Positions 1 through 10,686 are shown, counted from the first letter of the stretch. The stretch is 64,000 nt of DNA from an uncultured Flavobacteriales bacterium (GCA_913062955.1 CAJXZP010000009.1:25088-89087); one strand, 5' to 3'. The notes: a model not told the origin generated them from the letters alone. A program made the numbers and translations.

Positions 1-882
1 TAATGGAATAGTCCCTGAGGTTGTATTGCCGTATTTTTGAATATTAATCATCACCTTTTCTGGGGCAACTTCCATTCTTCTACGTGTGGCCTCAATAATT
101 CTCAAATTGGCTTGGTGAGGTACTAAATAGGCTACATCATCTGGATTTAAATTGTTCCGATCCATGATGTCTCTAGAAACATCTGCCATTTTTGATACCG
201 CCCATTTAAATACGGGTTGACCTTCTTGGTATACATAATGTAACCGGTCTGCAATAGTTTGTTGGGTTGGAGGCATGGCGGATCCACCTGCTTTTTGATG
301 CAAATGTTTCCACCCCGATCCATCACTCTCTAGAATGCTGTCTTGGATTCCTAAACCTTCGGTGTTGGCTTCAAGCATAATTGCACCACCACCATCACCG
401 AAGATAATACATGTGGTACGATCGGTGTAATCTACAATGGATGACATTTTATCAAAGCCACAAACGATTACTTTTTTGTACTGACCAGATTCGATGAATT
501 TTGATGCGGTAGCTAGAGAATAAAGTAGGCCCGAACAAGCCGCATTAATATCGTAGCCAAATCCGCCTTTGATACCTGCCTTATGCATGGTAAGATTTGC
601 GGCTGCCGGAAAAATCATATCGGCTGTAACGGTCGCGAAAATCAACAACTCCACCTCATCTGGTTTGGTGTTGGTTTTTTTCATGAGTTCAATAACAGCC
701 GGTGCTGCCATATCGCTCGGTCCCAGGTTATCACCTTTTAATATATGACGTTGTTTAATACCCGTTCTTGAGGTAATCCACTCATCGGTAGTGTCTACCA
801 TGGATTCCAACTCCTTGTTAGTTAACACATATTCAGGAACAAATCCTTGAACACCTGTTATTGCTGCGGTAATCTTGCTCAT
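1..882 (-). CDS. fabH: 3-oxoacyl-[acyl-carrier-protein] synthase III (FabH), C-terminus cut off by left window edge
   Basis: Reverse-strand translation from ATG at 882 reads MSKITAAITGVQGFVPEYVLTNKELESMVDTTDEWITSRTGIKQRHI... with the DINAACSG active-site Cys motif; absent from ORF track because it is open at the edge; next to rpmF as in many bacteria. Confidence 0.95.
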   Translation of the reverse strand, partial: MSKITAAITGVQGFVPEYVLTNKELESMVDTTDEWITSRTGIKQRHILKGDNLGPSDMAAPAVIELMKKTNTKPDEVELLIFATVTADMIFPAAANLTMHKAGIKGGFGYDINAACSGLLYSLATASKFIESGQYKKVIVCGFDKMSSIVDYTDRTTCIIFGDGGGAIMLEANTEGLGIQDSILESDGSGWKHLHQKAGGSAMPPTQQTIADRLHYVYQEGQPVFKWAVSKMADVSRDIMDRNNLNPDDVAYLVPHQANLRIIEATRRRMEVAPEKVMINIQKYGNTTSGTIPL

Positions 883-1040
883 TCTAAAAGATGTTTAAAC
901 GCTATTTGATTAGCATTGTAAAGAGCGAAAGTATTTAAAACACTTTAAGTACAAAATGTTTTTGTGCCTAATTGCCCTATAATAGGTGTTGAAAACCCTT
1001 ACAGTGTTAGGCAGGCATACTTTATGAATCCACTCCAAAC

Positions 1041-1070
1041 AAAAAAAGACCAACAATAATGCTGGTCTTA
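1041..1070 (-). terminator. Putative intrinsic terminator downstream of rpmF
   Basis: Stem AAGACCA...TGGTCTT followed on the minus strand by a T-run (A-run at 1041-1047 on +). Confidence 0.55.
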
Positions 1071-1093
1071 AAATCGGTATAATTACGAAGTTT

Positions 1094-1285
1094 TTAGGCT
1101 AAAGTTTCCTTTTCCATTACTACTTTCCCTTTGTAGTAAAGCTTCCCTTCAAACCAGTGTGCACGGTGATACAAATGTGGTTGACCTGTAGTTGTGTCAA
1201 TAGCAACTGTAGGCATCTCAGCATTGATGTGAGTTCTTCTCTTGTCTCTTCTAGTTTTGGAAATTTTCCTTTTAGGATGCGCCAT
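1094..1285 (-). CDS. rpmF: 50S ribosomal protein L32
   Basis: [19 protein letters not shown] start is diagnostic of L32; followed by fabH and preceded by DUF177. Confidence 0.95.
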   Translation of the reverse strand: MAHPKRKISKTRRDKRRTHINAEMPTVAIDTTTGQPHLYHRAHWFEGKLYYKGKVVMEKETLA

Positions 1286-1310
1286 AATATCTCGTTTTAA
1301 TCTTTAATTC

Positions 1311-1832
1311 TTACTTTAATTTTTTCAATTCGTCCCACATATTTGCAGTGTCATTGTCTTCTTCCGGAGTTTCAAATGTCTGTTGTAGTTGGTCTATCAC
1401 CTCCGGATCGCAATCGTCTTCATCGTGTACTTTCCTTAACGGAAACTGCAAGGTGATGAATTCATACACAATTGGGGCGATGTCAATTTTATAGGCTTCA
1501 GGTCCTAGTACAAGTAGCTCCTCATTTTCACTACTGGTGACATCACCGAATTTGATCATTAGCTGATCATTCGTTTCAATGTCTAGAACCATGGGATCCA
1601 AACATCTATCACATTTAGTTTTAAATGTACCTGCCATTTGGAAAGATAGCTCCATCATGTTTTCTCTTTTTTCAAGAGTGAAATTAACATGAATATTACC
1701 TCCATCTACATCTTCAATAACATACTGCTCAAAGAACAAATCCACTATTTCGAACTCAAATTCGTGAAAACCGACTTTCAATCCGGAGAACTGGACAACA
1801 AATTGTTTCAGATATCCGTCTAATTTAGTCAT
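1311..1832 (-). CDS. DUF177/YceD family protein (start revised to internal ATG at 1832; ORF track extends to 1928)
   Basis: CDRCLDPM motif and acidic C-terminus typical of DUF177; upstream of rpmF; the 1833-1928 extension contains a good promoter, so MTKLDGYLKQF is the likelier start. Confidence 0.8.
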   Translation of the reverse strand: MTKLDGYLKQFVVQFSGLKVGFHEFEFEIVDLFFEQYVIEDVDGGNIHVNFTLEKRENMMELSFQMAGTFKTKCDRCLDPMVLDIETNDQLMIKFGDVTSSENEELLVLGPEAYKIDIAPIVYEFITLQFPLRKVHDEDDCDPEVIDQLQQTFETPEEDNDTANMWDELKKLK

Positions 1833-1867
1833 GTTTTCAATAAAAGTATTGTTCCAAAAGCGGGCTG

Positions 1868-1896
1868 CAAATGTACAATCTTTTTTAAAATCGCAA
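1868..1896 (-). promoter_or_regulatory. Flavobacterial-type promoter for DUF177-rpmF
   Basis: Minus strand reads TTG-N18-TACATTTG, matching the Bacteroidota -33/-7 consensus TTG/TAnnTTTG. Confidence 0.6.
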
Positions 1897-2025
1897 AGTT
1901 TTTTGAGAATCAGATGATTATTTGTCACTTAACCTCCAAATAGAGGGAGTTTTGTTGATATATTTCTGTGTTTTGTGGGGTGAAACGCCATTCTATCATC
2001 CTATTTTTGATGAAATTTCCTGTCC

Positions 2026-2946
2026 ATGAACAAAATTGAAGCCTTGAAACAAGGAGATACCGTTGTCATAATTAGTCCTGCTAAAGCGATTGATCATAAA
2101 TATATTCAGTTGGTTGTTCAATTGTTTGAAAGCTGGGGACTGAAAGTTTTGGTAGGAAAAAATGCTTTCGGTGTTCATGGGTATTTTTCGGGTACGGATA
2201 GGCAACGCTTACAGGATTTGCAATGGGCCTTAGATCATAAAGAAGCGAAGGCCATTATTACCACTCGCGGTGGGTATGGGAGTGTTCGGATAGTGGATGA
2301 TGCAAATTATACCATGTTCAGGAATTATCCGAAATGGATGGTTGGATTTAGTGACATTACTGTTTTTCACAATCTTTTTCACTCCAAACTGAAATTCCCT
2401 ACCATTCATGCCATTGCACCCTTGTATTTGGATCGGTTGGCGCATTCGAGTGAACCCTTGAAAACCTTACGCAAAGCTCTTTTTGGCGAGGAGTTGGTCT
2501 ATGAGGTGCCCAAAAACCCGAATAATAAATGGGGGAATGCAAACGGGGAAGTCGTAGGTGGTAATTTGGCTATTTTGTGTAGCTTAGTGGGGACTTCAAT
2601 TGACATAGATATGGATGGGAAAATTTTATTTATTGAAGAGGTTTCGGAATACGCATACCAATTGGATCGAATGTTACAGGGTTTGAAGTTGGCGGGTAAG
2701 TTAAAAGGTTTAAAAGGATTAGTTGTGGGTGGCTTAACAGATATAAAAATGTGTGAGGAAACATTCGGAGTTTCTCCCGAAGAGCTAATTATGCAAGTAG
2801 TTAGTGAATTTAATTATCCAGTCCTATTTGATTTTCCCGCAGGACATCAGCTAGATAATAGAGCCTTGGTTTTAGGGTGTGTTTACGAGTTGAAGGTGAC
2901 TGGATTGGGGGCTAGTTTAAAACAAATACGTAATGGCACAGCATAA
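2026..2946 (+). CDS. LD-carboxypeptidase (MccF/LdcA, S66 family)
   Basis: GDTVVIISPAKAID, TTRGGYGS, MVGFSDIT, GEVVGGNLAILCSLVGT and GHQLDNRALVLG motifs. Confidence 0.88.
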   Translation: MNKIEALKQGDTVVIISPAKAIDHKYIQLVVQLFESWGLKVLVGKNAFGVHGYFSGTDRQRLQDLQWALDHKEAKAIITTRGGYGSVRIVDDANYTMFRNYPKWMVGFSDITVFHNLFHSKLKFPTIHAIAPLYLDRLAHSSEPLKTLRKALFGEELVYEVPKNPNNKWGNANGEVVGGNLAILCSLVGTSIDIDMDGKILFIEEVSEYAYQLDRMLQGLKLAGKLKGLKGLVVGGLTDIKMCEETFGVSPEELIMQVVSEFNYPVLFDFPAGHQLDNRALVLGCVYELKVTGLGASLKQIRNGTA

Positions 2947-3295
2947 CGACTTAGGGGATCTTGGGGAGAAAATTGCAGTCAAGGACCTCAATAGTAAAGG
3001 GTATCAAATTCTTGAATTGAATTATCGGTTTAAACGGGATGAGGTGGATATAATTGCGCAAAAGAATAACGTCATTGTTTTTGTGGAAGTAAAAACTCGT
3101 GAAAGTGATTATTTAGGAAGGCCCGAAGAAGCGGTTACTATGGCCAAACAAAAACGAATAATCAAGGTGGCTAATCATTATATGATTGAAAATAATTTGG
3201 AATTGGAAGGTAGGTTCGATATCTTTGGGATAATAATCAATAAAAACAGACAAGAGGTGAGGCATATTGAGGATGCATTCTCCCCGCAATGGTAG
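2933..3295 (+). CDS. YraN family protein (endonuclease-like fold)
   Basis: LGEKIAVKDLNSKGYQILELNYRFKRDEVDIIAQKNNVIVFVEVKTR: E-x-D...E-V-K motif of YraN/UPF0102. Confidence 0.88.
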   Translation: MAQHNDLGDLGEKIAVKDLNSKGYQILELNYRFKRDEVDIIAQKNNVIVFVEVKTRESDYLGRPEEAVTMAKQKRIIKVANHYMIENNLELEGRFDIFGIIINKNRQEVRHIEDAFSPQW

Positions 3296-3435
3296 TGTGT
3301 TTTGAACTTGCATTTTAGTAAGCTTTTTTGTCAAAAAAAACCTTTATATATACTCTATGTGTTTAAAGTTTCATGGATATCCCGATTTTCGGTGTACTTT
3401 TGCGGGCTGAAAACATATAAATAAATTTTTGAATT

Positions 3436-4416
3436 ATGAGTCGGGACGATTTTAATAGTACAGAAAACGATAACTCTTCACAACCAGGTAAGAGAAGAAG
3501 AATAAGAATTAGCCAGAATTTTAATGAGGACAATGGAGTTGATGGAAACGCGTATGACTCAAATCAAGAAGATTCTAGATCTTATACTAAAATTGACAAA
3601 AATGGGTATTCCCATTTAAGAAAAGAAGGTTACAAACCTCGTAGAAAACAGTCGTTTATACCAAAGGCTCAAGGTATTGAGCGTATCTTCAACGAAGAAA
3701 ATGGAGAACGATTGAACAAATATTTGTCGAATTCTGGAATTTGTTCAAGACGTGAAGCGGATAAATTGATTGCTGCTGGTATTGTATCTATCAACGGCAA
3801 GCCTGTTGTTAAATTAGGTACACGTGTACAAGTAGGCGATGTTGTAAAACTGGCGGAAGAAGAATTATCTCCAGAAAGAATGGTTTACGTGGTATTAAAT
3901 AAACCGAAAGATACCATCACTACTCTAGATGATCCACAAGGTAGAAGAACCGTAATTGACATTGTTAAAAATGCATGTAAAGAACGTATTTACCCGGTGG
4001 GAAGATTAGATAGATATACCACAGGTGTATTAATCTTAACCAACGATGGGGAAATGGCTACTCGCTTAACACATCCTTCTTTCGGAATTACCAAAATCTA
4101 CAATGTTAAATTGGATAAAGAGGTTTCTCCAGAAGATTTAAAACGTGTAACGGATGGTATTGAACTAGCGGATGGGGTCATTAAAGCAGATGCAGCTGAT
4201 TATTACAAAGCAGGGGTTCGCGATAGCGTTCGTTTAGAATTACATTCAGGTAAAAATCGTGTAATTCGTAGGATTTTTGAATCCATGGGTTACCGAGTAG
4301 TTTCTTTAGAGCGTATTTCTTTTGCAGGGATTACCAAGAAGAAATTAGGAAGGGGTAAATTCCGTTTCCTAGATCCATTAGAAGTAGGTTCATTAAAGAT
4401 GCTGAAAAGCAACTAG
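3436..4416 (+). CDS. 23S rRNA pseudouridine synthase, RluB/RsuA family, with N-terminal low-complexity extension
   Basis: S4 domain (RLNKYLSNSGICSRREADKLIAAGIVSINGKPV) plus YPVGRLDRYTTGVLILTNDGE and LHSGKNRVIRRIFE. Confidence 0.88.
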   Translation: MSRDDFNSTENDNSSQPGKRRRIRISQNFNEDNGVDGNAYDSNQEDSRSYTKIDKNGYSHLRKEGYKPRRKQSFIPKAQGIERIFNEENGERLNKYLSNSGICSRREADKLIAAGIVSINGKPVVKLGTRVQVGDVVKLAEEELSPERMVYVVLNKPKDTITTLDDPQGRRTVIDIVKNACKERIYPVGRLDRYTTGVLILTNDGEMATRLTHPSFGITKIYNVKLDKEVSPEDLKRVTDGIELADGVIKADAADYYKAGVRDSVRLELHSGKNRVIRRIFESMGYRVVSLERISFAGITKKKLGRGKFRFLDPLEVGSLKMLKSN

Positions 4417-4449
4417 ATACTAACCTTCTTTGACTACCGTTATCGCTTC

Positions 4450-7125
4450 ATGCGAATCATAAAAAAACTAATACTTTATACCACCATTACTGGAGCATTA
4501 TTGTTTTCAGTTTTGGTGGTTTTTGGTTTTTTATTTCAAGATCAAATTATTCGATCTCTTCAAGGTGAGTTAAACAAACACCTGAATGCCGAAATTCAAG
4601 TAGGCGAAATTGAACTCTCCTTTATTTCTAACTTCCCTTTGGCCTCGGTAATCTTAAATGATGCCGTTGGATTTGAATCCAAAAATTTTAGCGCTAACCC
4701 CGACACACTTTTCGTTTTTGAATCATTTGAACTCTCTTTTAATATACTAGATGTGGTGGATGGAAATTACGTCTTGAGTGAATTGTCAGCCCAGCAAGGA
4801 TTCCTAAATTTAAAGGTGGCTAAATCTGGAGAGGAAAATTATTTAATATTTGATTCGAACCCAAAAGATTCTTCCAGCTTTTCGCTAAACTTAGAAAGTG
4901 TACACCTCCAAAATGTAGCGATTGGCTTTAAAGATTATGGATCTACAGATGGATACCGGTGTTACTTTAATAATGCGATTGCCAAAGGTTCTTTTACCGA
5001 TACTCAAATTGATGTAGCTCTTTTTGGAACCATTCATGTAAAGCAGCTGGAATTAGAAAATAATTGGTATTTGACCCATGAAAAAGCGAGAGTCGATATT
5101 GGTATTGCTATGAATTTGGAAACCGGATCTTTCCAGATAAGTAGAGGTTTTTTAACCCTTCGTGAAAATTTCAAGTTCGAGGTTAAAGGAAAAACGAATT
5201 CCAATTTATTTCATTACACATTCGATGCTAAAAACCTAGATGTGGCAAAAGTACGAACCTTAGTTCCGGAAAGACATCTAAACGTTTTAAAGGCGTACAA
5301 CTTAGATGGGGATCTTGATGTGTTCGTAGAATTGAAAAGGTTATCTACCAAAAAATATCCATCAATAACGGGGAAATTCAAAGCTTCTGATGGTAATTTG
5401 GTGTATACGAAAACCGGTGAAAGTGTTCAGATAAAATTAGCCGTTGGGACTTTTGATTTAGGAAGATATGCCGCAGCTACCAGTACCCAAGTAGATGTGA
5501 CTGCTTTTACTTTGTCTACCAAGGAGGCATCCGTAAAAGGGACGCTATTTCTGAAGAACTTAGATCATCCTAGTTATTCTTTAAATGTGTCGGGCAATGC
5601 TGATTTATTCGAAATATCCAAATTAACCGATTTAGGGAATGGATTTGGGATGAGTGGTTTAGCCCAGTTTGATATCCAAATGAAGGGCCGAATTACGGAT
5701 TTTGATTCTATTACGGCATCGGAGATTAGATCCATTAAAGGACTTGCGGACTTAAAACTCAGGGAGGTGGTTATTCGAATTAAAGGACTTCCTAGTTTTG
5801 AGAATATCCGCTCTGATTTAAAAGTAGGGCCAAAAGACGTGTATATAGCTAACTTCTCGGCATCTATTGCAAATTCCAAAACCACCGGAACGGCTAAGCT
5901 TCATAATTGGTTGGATTACGTGTTAAAGAAATCCAAACGCTTAGATATTACGGGGGATATTAGAACGGAGGCATTGATAATGTCCGATTGGGTAAACGAA
6001 TCGGAGGAAAATAAACGTTCCACTCCCAAAGTATTCCCAGAGTTTTTGTCCTATTCCGGCCATGTGGAAATTGGCACTTTTAAAGATCAAGAGATTATTT
6101 TTACCCAACTAAGATCGGATATTACTTATTTTCCAAGTACCTTAAAATTATCGAATACGTATTTTAGTGGGTTTAATGGAGCGGTTTATGCTAATATTAA
6201 ACTAAGCGAATGGGTGAATGGTTTTGGAGTTCATGGTCAGCTAACCACTAAAAATATTGATATTCGAGAAGTATTGAGAATCAATAAAAACTTTGGTTTC
6301 GACTTTATCTCGTATAAAGAAATAAAAGGCGCACTTCATAGTTCCATTGATTTTGACTTCACAACCAATAAGGCTTTTGTAGTGGATAAATCATCTGTAA
6401 TAGTAGATGGTGATGTGATGTTGTTAAATGGTGAATTAATTGAGAATAAACTATTGTATAGCATTCCTAAAGAAGTGGAAAGTAACAAGATTATTTCTCT
6501 CTTTGTAAATCTCGACTTGTTTGAGGAACGATTGCATCATATTAAGTTTGATACCATCAGTAATCATATCTCCATAAAAAATGAAGTGATCTCTATTCCA
6601 GGAATGACCCTTAAATCTTCGGCTATTAATATTGGAGTGCAAGGAACACATACTTTTTCGAATGAAATGGATTATTACATGAATTTCAATTTGAACAATG
6701 TGCTAGGGAAAAAAGAGCCCATCACCGATGCATATGGTTTTATAGAGGATGATGAAAAAGGCAATAGAAATATGTATTTACATGTCTACACCAAGAAAGG
6801 GCAATTGGTGGTGGATGTAGACAAATTTGGATCCAAAAAGATTGTTAATTTACCCCAATCTCATGAAATGAAGGTGGTGAAATCTATCTTGAAAGAAGAA
6901 ATTGGACTCTTTAAAAAAGATACCTCAGTGGTGGTAGAACCTCCGGTCGATACGTTTGATTATGAGGTGGATTTAGGAGAGTTTGGCGAAGCAGATACCC
7001 TTGCGAACGAGAAACAAGATACTCCCAAAAAGGATTCAACGATCTTGGGTAAAATTCTCAAAAAGAAGAAGAAAAAGAAAAAGGATGATTTTGAAGAATG
7101 GGATGTGGAAGAGGATGATTTTTAA
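4450..7125 (+). CDS. AsmA-like membrane-anchored protein
   Basis: N-terminal TM followed by AsmA-type beta-rich sequence (LNAEIQVGEIELSFISNFPLASVILNDA); C-terminus is Lys-rich then acidic. Confidence 0.75.
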   Translation: MRIIKKLILYTTITGALLFSVLVVFGFLFQDQIIRSLQGELNKHLNAEIQVGEIELSFISNFPLASVILNDAVGFESKNFSANPDTLFVFESFELSFNILDVVDGNYVLSELSAQQGFLNLKVAKSGEENYLIFDSNPKDSSSFSLNLESVHLQNVAIGFKDYGSTDGYRCYFNNAIAKGSFTDTQIDVALFGTIHVKQLELENNWYLTHEKARVDIGIAMNLETGSFQISRGFLTLRENFKFEVKGKTNSNLFHYTFDAKNLDVAKVRTLVPERHLNVLKAYNLDGDLDVFVELKRLSTKKYPSITGKFKASDGNLVYTKTGESVQIKLAVGTFDLGRYAAATSTQVDVTAFTLSTKEASVKGTLFLKNLDHPSYSLNVSGNADLFEISKLTDLGNGFGMSGLAQFDIQMKGRITDFDSITASEIRSIKGLADLKLREVVIRIKGLPSFENIRSDLKVGPKDVYIANFSASIANSKTTGTAKLHNWLDYVLKKSKRLDITGDIRTEALIMSDWVNESEENKRSTPKVFPEFLSYSGHVEIGTFKDQEIIFTQLRSDITYFPSTLKLSNTYFSGFNGAVYANIKLSEWVNGFGVHGQLTTKNIDIREVLRINKNFGFDFISYKEIKGALHSSIDFDFTTNKAFVVDKSSVIVDGDVMLLNGELIENKLLYSIPKEVESNKIISLFVNLDLFEERLHHIKFDTISNHISIKNEVISIPGMTLKSSAINIGVQGTHTFSNEMDYYMNFNLNNVLGKKEPITDAYGFIEDDEKGNRNMYLHVYTKKGQLVVDVDKFGSKKIVNLPQSHEMKVVKSILKEEIGLFKKDTSVVVEPPVDTFDYEVDLGEFGEADTLANEKQDTPKKDSTILGKILKKKKKKKKDDFEEWDVEEDDF

Positions 7126-7176
7126 ATTGTCTCCCTCCCAATAACTATTCCAATTCAGCGTTTTAAGATTCGAGTT

Positions 7177-8751
7177 ATGAGTGAATTAGTCAATAAAAGT
7201 TATATATACTCAAGAAAATCCTTGTTAAAAAGGGTTCTTGTGGTATCCGCATTAATTATTATTGGGGTTTCATTTTTTTATTCTAGTCGCCTCGTACGTC
7301 AACTTTCTAAGGAAGAAAAAAAGAAAGTAGAGCTTTGGGCCGGAGCTATTGAAGGAAGGGCGGATAGATTAGTGCGGGCACAAAATCTATTTCAAGAATT
7401 AGCCCAAGTGGAGGAAAGTAAAATTAAGCTTTGGGCGAAAGCTACCGAGATTCTCTCTACCTCTCGTAAATCTTTAGGAAGTGGTAGTTTGGCCATTGAA
7501 ATTATCGAAAATAATAATACCATACCCCTTATTTTAACGGATGAGAATGGCGGGATAACCGCGCATAGAAACGTCCTGGGGGTACAGGAAGTGTTTAACC
7601 TTGAAGGGGAAGCATTAGCTACTGCCAATGCCAGTAATTCACGGATATTGGATTCTGTTTTGGTCGTCATGAAAGCGACTGGAAAACGAATTGATATAAA
7701 TTATTTCAGTAATGAATATAATTATATGTATTATAAAGATTCCAGGATTTTGGATGAACTTAGAGCATCATTTAATGATATTCATGCCGGGTTTGTAGAT
7801 GATATTATTTCCATGGCCTCTTCAACTCCGGTAATTTATTTACGAGGGGATTCTGTAATTGCAAGTAATTTAATTTCCGATAATGTTTTAAATGACTCTA
7901 TTAAATTAGTGGTGGCTTTGCAAAGTATGCAATCGGATAATGACCCTATAGTAGTAGATTTAGAGGAAGGGGAAATCAACTCTATTTATTACGGTGATTC
8001 TGATTTATTGAAAAAATTAAAGTATTACTCCGTGGTCCAAATTGGAGTGGTGATGCTTTTCGTTCTTATTGGATATTGGCTGTTTAGCATTTTTAGAAGA
8101 TCTGAACAGAATAACGTTTGGGTAGGAATGGCCAAAGAAACGGCTCATCAGTTAGGAACTCCACTTTCTTCTTTAATGGGATGGATGGATGTGATGCGCA
8201 TGAAAAATGTGGATGAAAGCATGATTAAGGAAATGGAAAAGGATGTGGATCGATTAACTATGATTACCGATCGTTTTTCAAAAATTGGAGCTAAACCGCA
8301 TTTGGAAGAAAAGAATGTATACGAGTCCCTAGAGCGATTTGTAACGTATTTCCGTACTAGAAGTCCTAGAAAAGTAGTCATCGAATTAAAAGGGATGAAC
8401 AACGAACATGTAGTTTCTCCCATCAACGAACCTTTGTTTCACTGGGTGATTGAAAACCTGGTAAAGAATGGTATTGATGCCATGCAAGGGAAAGGACATA
8501 TCTTAATTAATGTTTCGTGTGAAGCCGATAAGACGGTGGTGGAGGTATCTGATACCGGAAAAGGGATTCCGTACAATAAAAGGAAAGAGGTTTTTCAACC
8601 CGGTGTCACCTCAAAAGCGAGAGGCTGGGGCTTAGGTTTATCTTTGTCTAAAAGAATTGTTCAAGATTACCACAATGGTAAAATTTGGGTAAAACATAGC
8701 GAGCTAGATAAAGGGACCACCTTTAGAATTGAGCTCAAACAACTTCACTAA
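7177..8751 (+). CDS. Sensor histidine kinase, membrane-bound
   Basis: Two TM segments; H-box AKETAHQLGTPLSSLMGW; N-box ENLVKNGIDAM; DTGKGIP; GWGLGLSLSKRIV. Confidence 0.9.
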   Translation: MSELVNKSYIYSRKSLLKRVLVVSALIIIGVSFFYSSRLVRQLSKEEKKKVELWAGAIEGRADRLVRAQNLFQELAQVEESKIKLWAKATEILSTSRKSLGSGSLAIEIIENNNTIPLILTDENGGITAHRNVLGVQEVFNLEGEALATANASNSRILDSVLVVMKATGKRIDINYFSNEYNYMYYKDSRILDELRASFNDIHAGFVDDIISMASSTPVIYLRGDSVIASNLISDNVLNDSIKLVVALQSMQSDNDPIVVDLEEGEINSIYYGDSDLLKKLKYYSVVQIGVVMLFVLIGYWLFSIFRRSEQNNVWVGMAKETAHQLGTPLSSLMGWMDVMRMKNVDESMIKEMEKDVDRLTMITDRFSKIGAKPHLEEKNVYESLERFVTYFRTRSPRKVVIELKGMNNEHVVSPINEPLFHWVIENLVKNGIDAMQGKGHILINVSCEADKTVVEVSDTGKGIPYNKRKEVFQPGVTSKARGWGLGLSLSKRIVQDYHNGKIWVKHSELDKGTTFRIELKQLH

Positions 8752-8768
8752 TTTCGTTTCGAATAATT

Positions 8769-9899
8769 ATGGCAGGTATATATATTCATATTCCTTTTTG
8801 CAAACAAGCATGTCACTATTGTGATTTCCATTTCTCTACCAATTTTAGAAATGTAAATGAATTAGTAAAGGCTATGAAGGTGGAGCTGAATTTGCAATCT
8901 CACTATATGGGGGACGAAAAAATTCATACCATTTATTTTGGTGGTGGAACTCCATCTGCTATTCCCACTCATTTAATTGGCGAACTGATTGATGAAGTGA
9001 AACGACTTCATCGGGTAAGTAAGGAAGCAGAAATATCGCTCGAAGCGAATCCAGATGATCTCACCAAAGAAAATCTAGCCGATTGGAAAAGTTTTGGAAT
9101 TAACCGGTTAAGTGTCGGAGTGCAATCCTTTGTGAATGAGCATTTGGTGTGGATGAATCGGGCACATACTAGTACCGAAGCCATTAATGGTTTAACATGG
9201 GCCAAAGAAATAGGGATTACCAATATCACCATGGATTTGATTTATGGAATTCCGAATATGACCATGGACCAATGGAAATCTAATTTACAGACCTTCTTTG
9301 ATTTAGACTTACCTCATTTATCCGCTTACGGTTTAACTATTGAAGAGCAAACCCATTTGGGACATCTAGTTAAGACCAATCAAGTCCAAACCGAAAAAGA
9401 CGCTAATTATAATTTGCAATTTGAATATTTGATGACCCAAACACAGAAGCAAGGATTTGATCATTATGAAATTTCAAATTTTGGAAAACCTGGTTTTTAT
9501 AGTCGGCATAATACGGCCTATTGGTTGGGCGAAAAGTATGCAGGAATTGGACCATCGGCCCACTCCTTCAATGGAGAGGAAAGACGATGGAACGTAGCTT
9601 CAAATATGAAGTACATGACCATGTTGAATAAAAAAGAGTTGCCTTCGGAGGTGGAGAAATTATCGAAGAAGGATCAATTCAATGAATATGTTTTAACCCG
9701 TTTACGTACCATTTGGGGAATTGATACGAACCAAATAATAAACCAATTTGGTGCCGATTTTCAAAATAATCTAAAATCATCGGTCCAGCCATATATCCGC
9801 TCTGGACACGTTGTTTTTAATGGGAATTCCTATGTGCTGTCTAACGAAGGTAAGTATTTGGCCGATAAAATATCATCCGACCTCTTTGTGGTTGATTAA
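8769..9899 (+). CDS. hemW: Radical SAM protein HemW (coproporphyrinogen III oxidase-like)
   Basis: GIYIHIPFCKQACHYCDFHFSTN, YFGGGTPS, GVQSF, HYEISNFGKPG. Confidence 0.92.
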   Translation: MAGIYIHIPFCKQACHYCDFHFSTNFRNVNELVKAMKVELNLQSHYMGDEKIHTIYFGGGTPSAIPTHLIGELIDEVKRLHRVSKEAEISLEANPDDLTKENLADWKSFGINRLSVGVQSFVNEHLVWMNRAHTSTEAINGLTWAKEIGITNITMDLIYGIPNMTMDQWKSNLQTFFDLDLPHLSAYGLTIEEQTHLGHLVKTNQVQTEKDANYNLQFEYLMTQTQKQGFDHYEISNFGKPGFYSRHNTAYWLGEKYAGIGPSAHSFNGEERRWNVASNMKYMTMLNKKELPSEVEKLSKKDQFNEYVLTRLRTIWGIDTNQIINQFGADFQNNLKSSVQPYIRSGHVVFNGNSYVLSNEGKYLADKISSDLFVVD

Positions 9900-9933
9900 A
9901 AAATTATATTTTGCAGGGCTTAAATATTTTATC

Positions 9934-10686
9934 TTGCAAATAACAGTACCACATAACGGCAATTCATATCGCGTTGATTTGAATAAATTTCATGATATTT
10001 CCATCCCTATGGGTGGAGAATCGGGGGTGCAAGCATGGTATTTGAATGCACCAGAAATTAGCCCGGTAAGGGATGGTGATTTTATTGGCGAGGTGGCTCA
10101 AGGAAGTTCCGTGAATTTTCGAAACATATTCTTTAATCCACATGCGCATATCACCCATACCGAAAGTATGGGGCACATTCACGAAACTATTTTTTCGGTG
10201 AATGAAAATTTGAAAGAACATTATTTTATTACCGAGGTAATTAGTATTGATCCTCTTCAAGTAGCAAGTGATCGTATTATTGGAAAAGACCAAATTGAAA
10301 AAATGTTGGCGGGTAAACGTCCAAAGGCTTTAGTGATTCGAACGCTTCCTAATGTAGAAAATAAATTAGCGATCAACTATTCCAATACCAATCCTACGTA
10401 TATGGAGTGGCAAGCCGCAGCTTGGTTAAATGAAATTGGTGTAGAGCACCTTTTAATTGATACCCCATCGGTAGATCGAGAACAAGATAATGGCGAACTT
10501 AAAGCGCATAAAGCGTTTTGGGGCTATCCAGATACGAAAAGACTTCATTGCACTATTTCAGAATTTGTGTTCGTGAAGGATTCAATACCAGACGGAACGT
10601 ACTTTATGAATTTACAGACCGCTCCCATTGAGAATGATGCGACACCATCACGACCAATTTTACATGAAATGACTTTAATAGATTAA
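9934..10686 (+). CDS. Cyclase family protein (kynurenine formamidase-like); start revised from 9811 to TTG at 9934
   Basis: HDISIPMGGESG..., NFRNIFFNPHAHITHTESMGHI metal-binding-like region; upstream part of ORF overlaps hemW and is not protein-like. Confidence 0.72.
   Translation: MQITVPHNGNSYRVDLNKFHDISIPMGGESGVQAWYLNAPEISPVRDGDFIGEVAQGSSVNFRNIFFNPHAHITHTESMGHIHETIFSVNENLKEHYFITEVISIDPLQVASDRIIGKDQIEKMLAGKRPKALVIRTLPNVENKLAINYSNTNPTYMEWQAAAWLNEIGVEHLLIDTPSVDREQDNGELKAHKAFWGYPDTKRLHCTISEFVFVKDSIPDGTYFMNLQTAPIENDATPSRPILHEMTLID

Noticed and set aside
1833-1928. N-terminal extension of DUF177 ORF
   Set aside because: Contains a promoter-like TTG-N18-TACATTTG; internal ATG at 1832 fits the family better
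9811-9933. N-terminal extension of the cyclase-family ORF
   Set aside because: Overlaps hemW by 89 bp and lacks family similarity; TTG at 9934 is a better start
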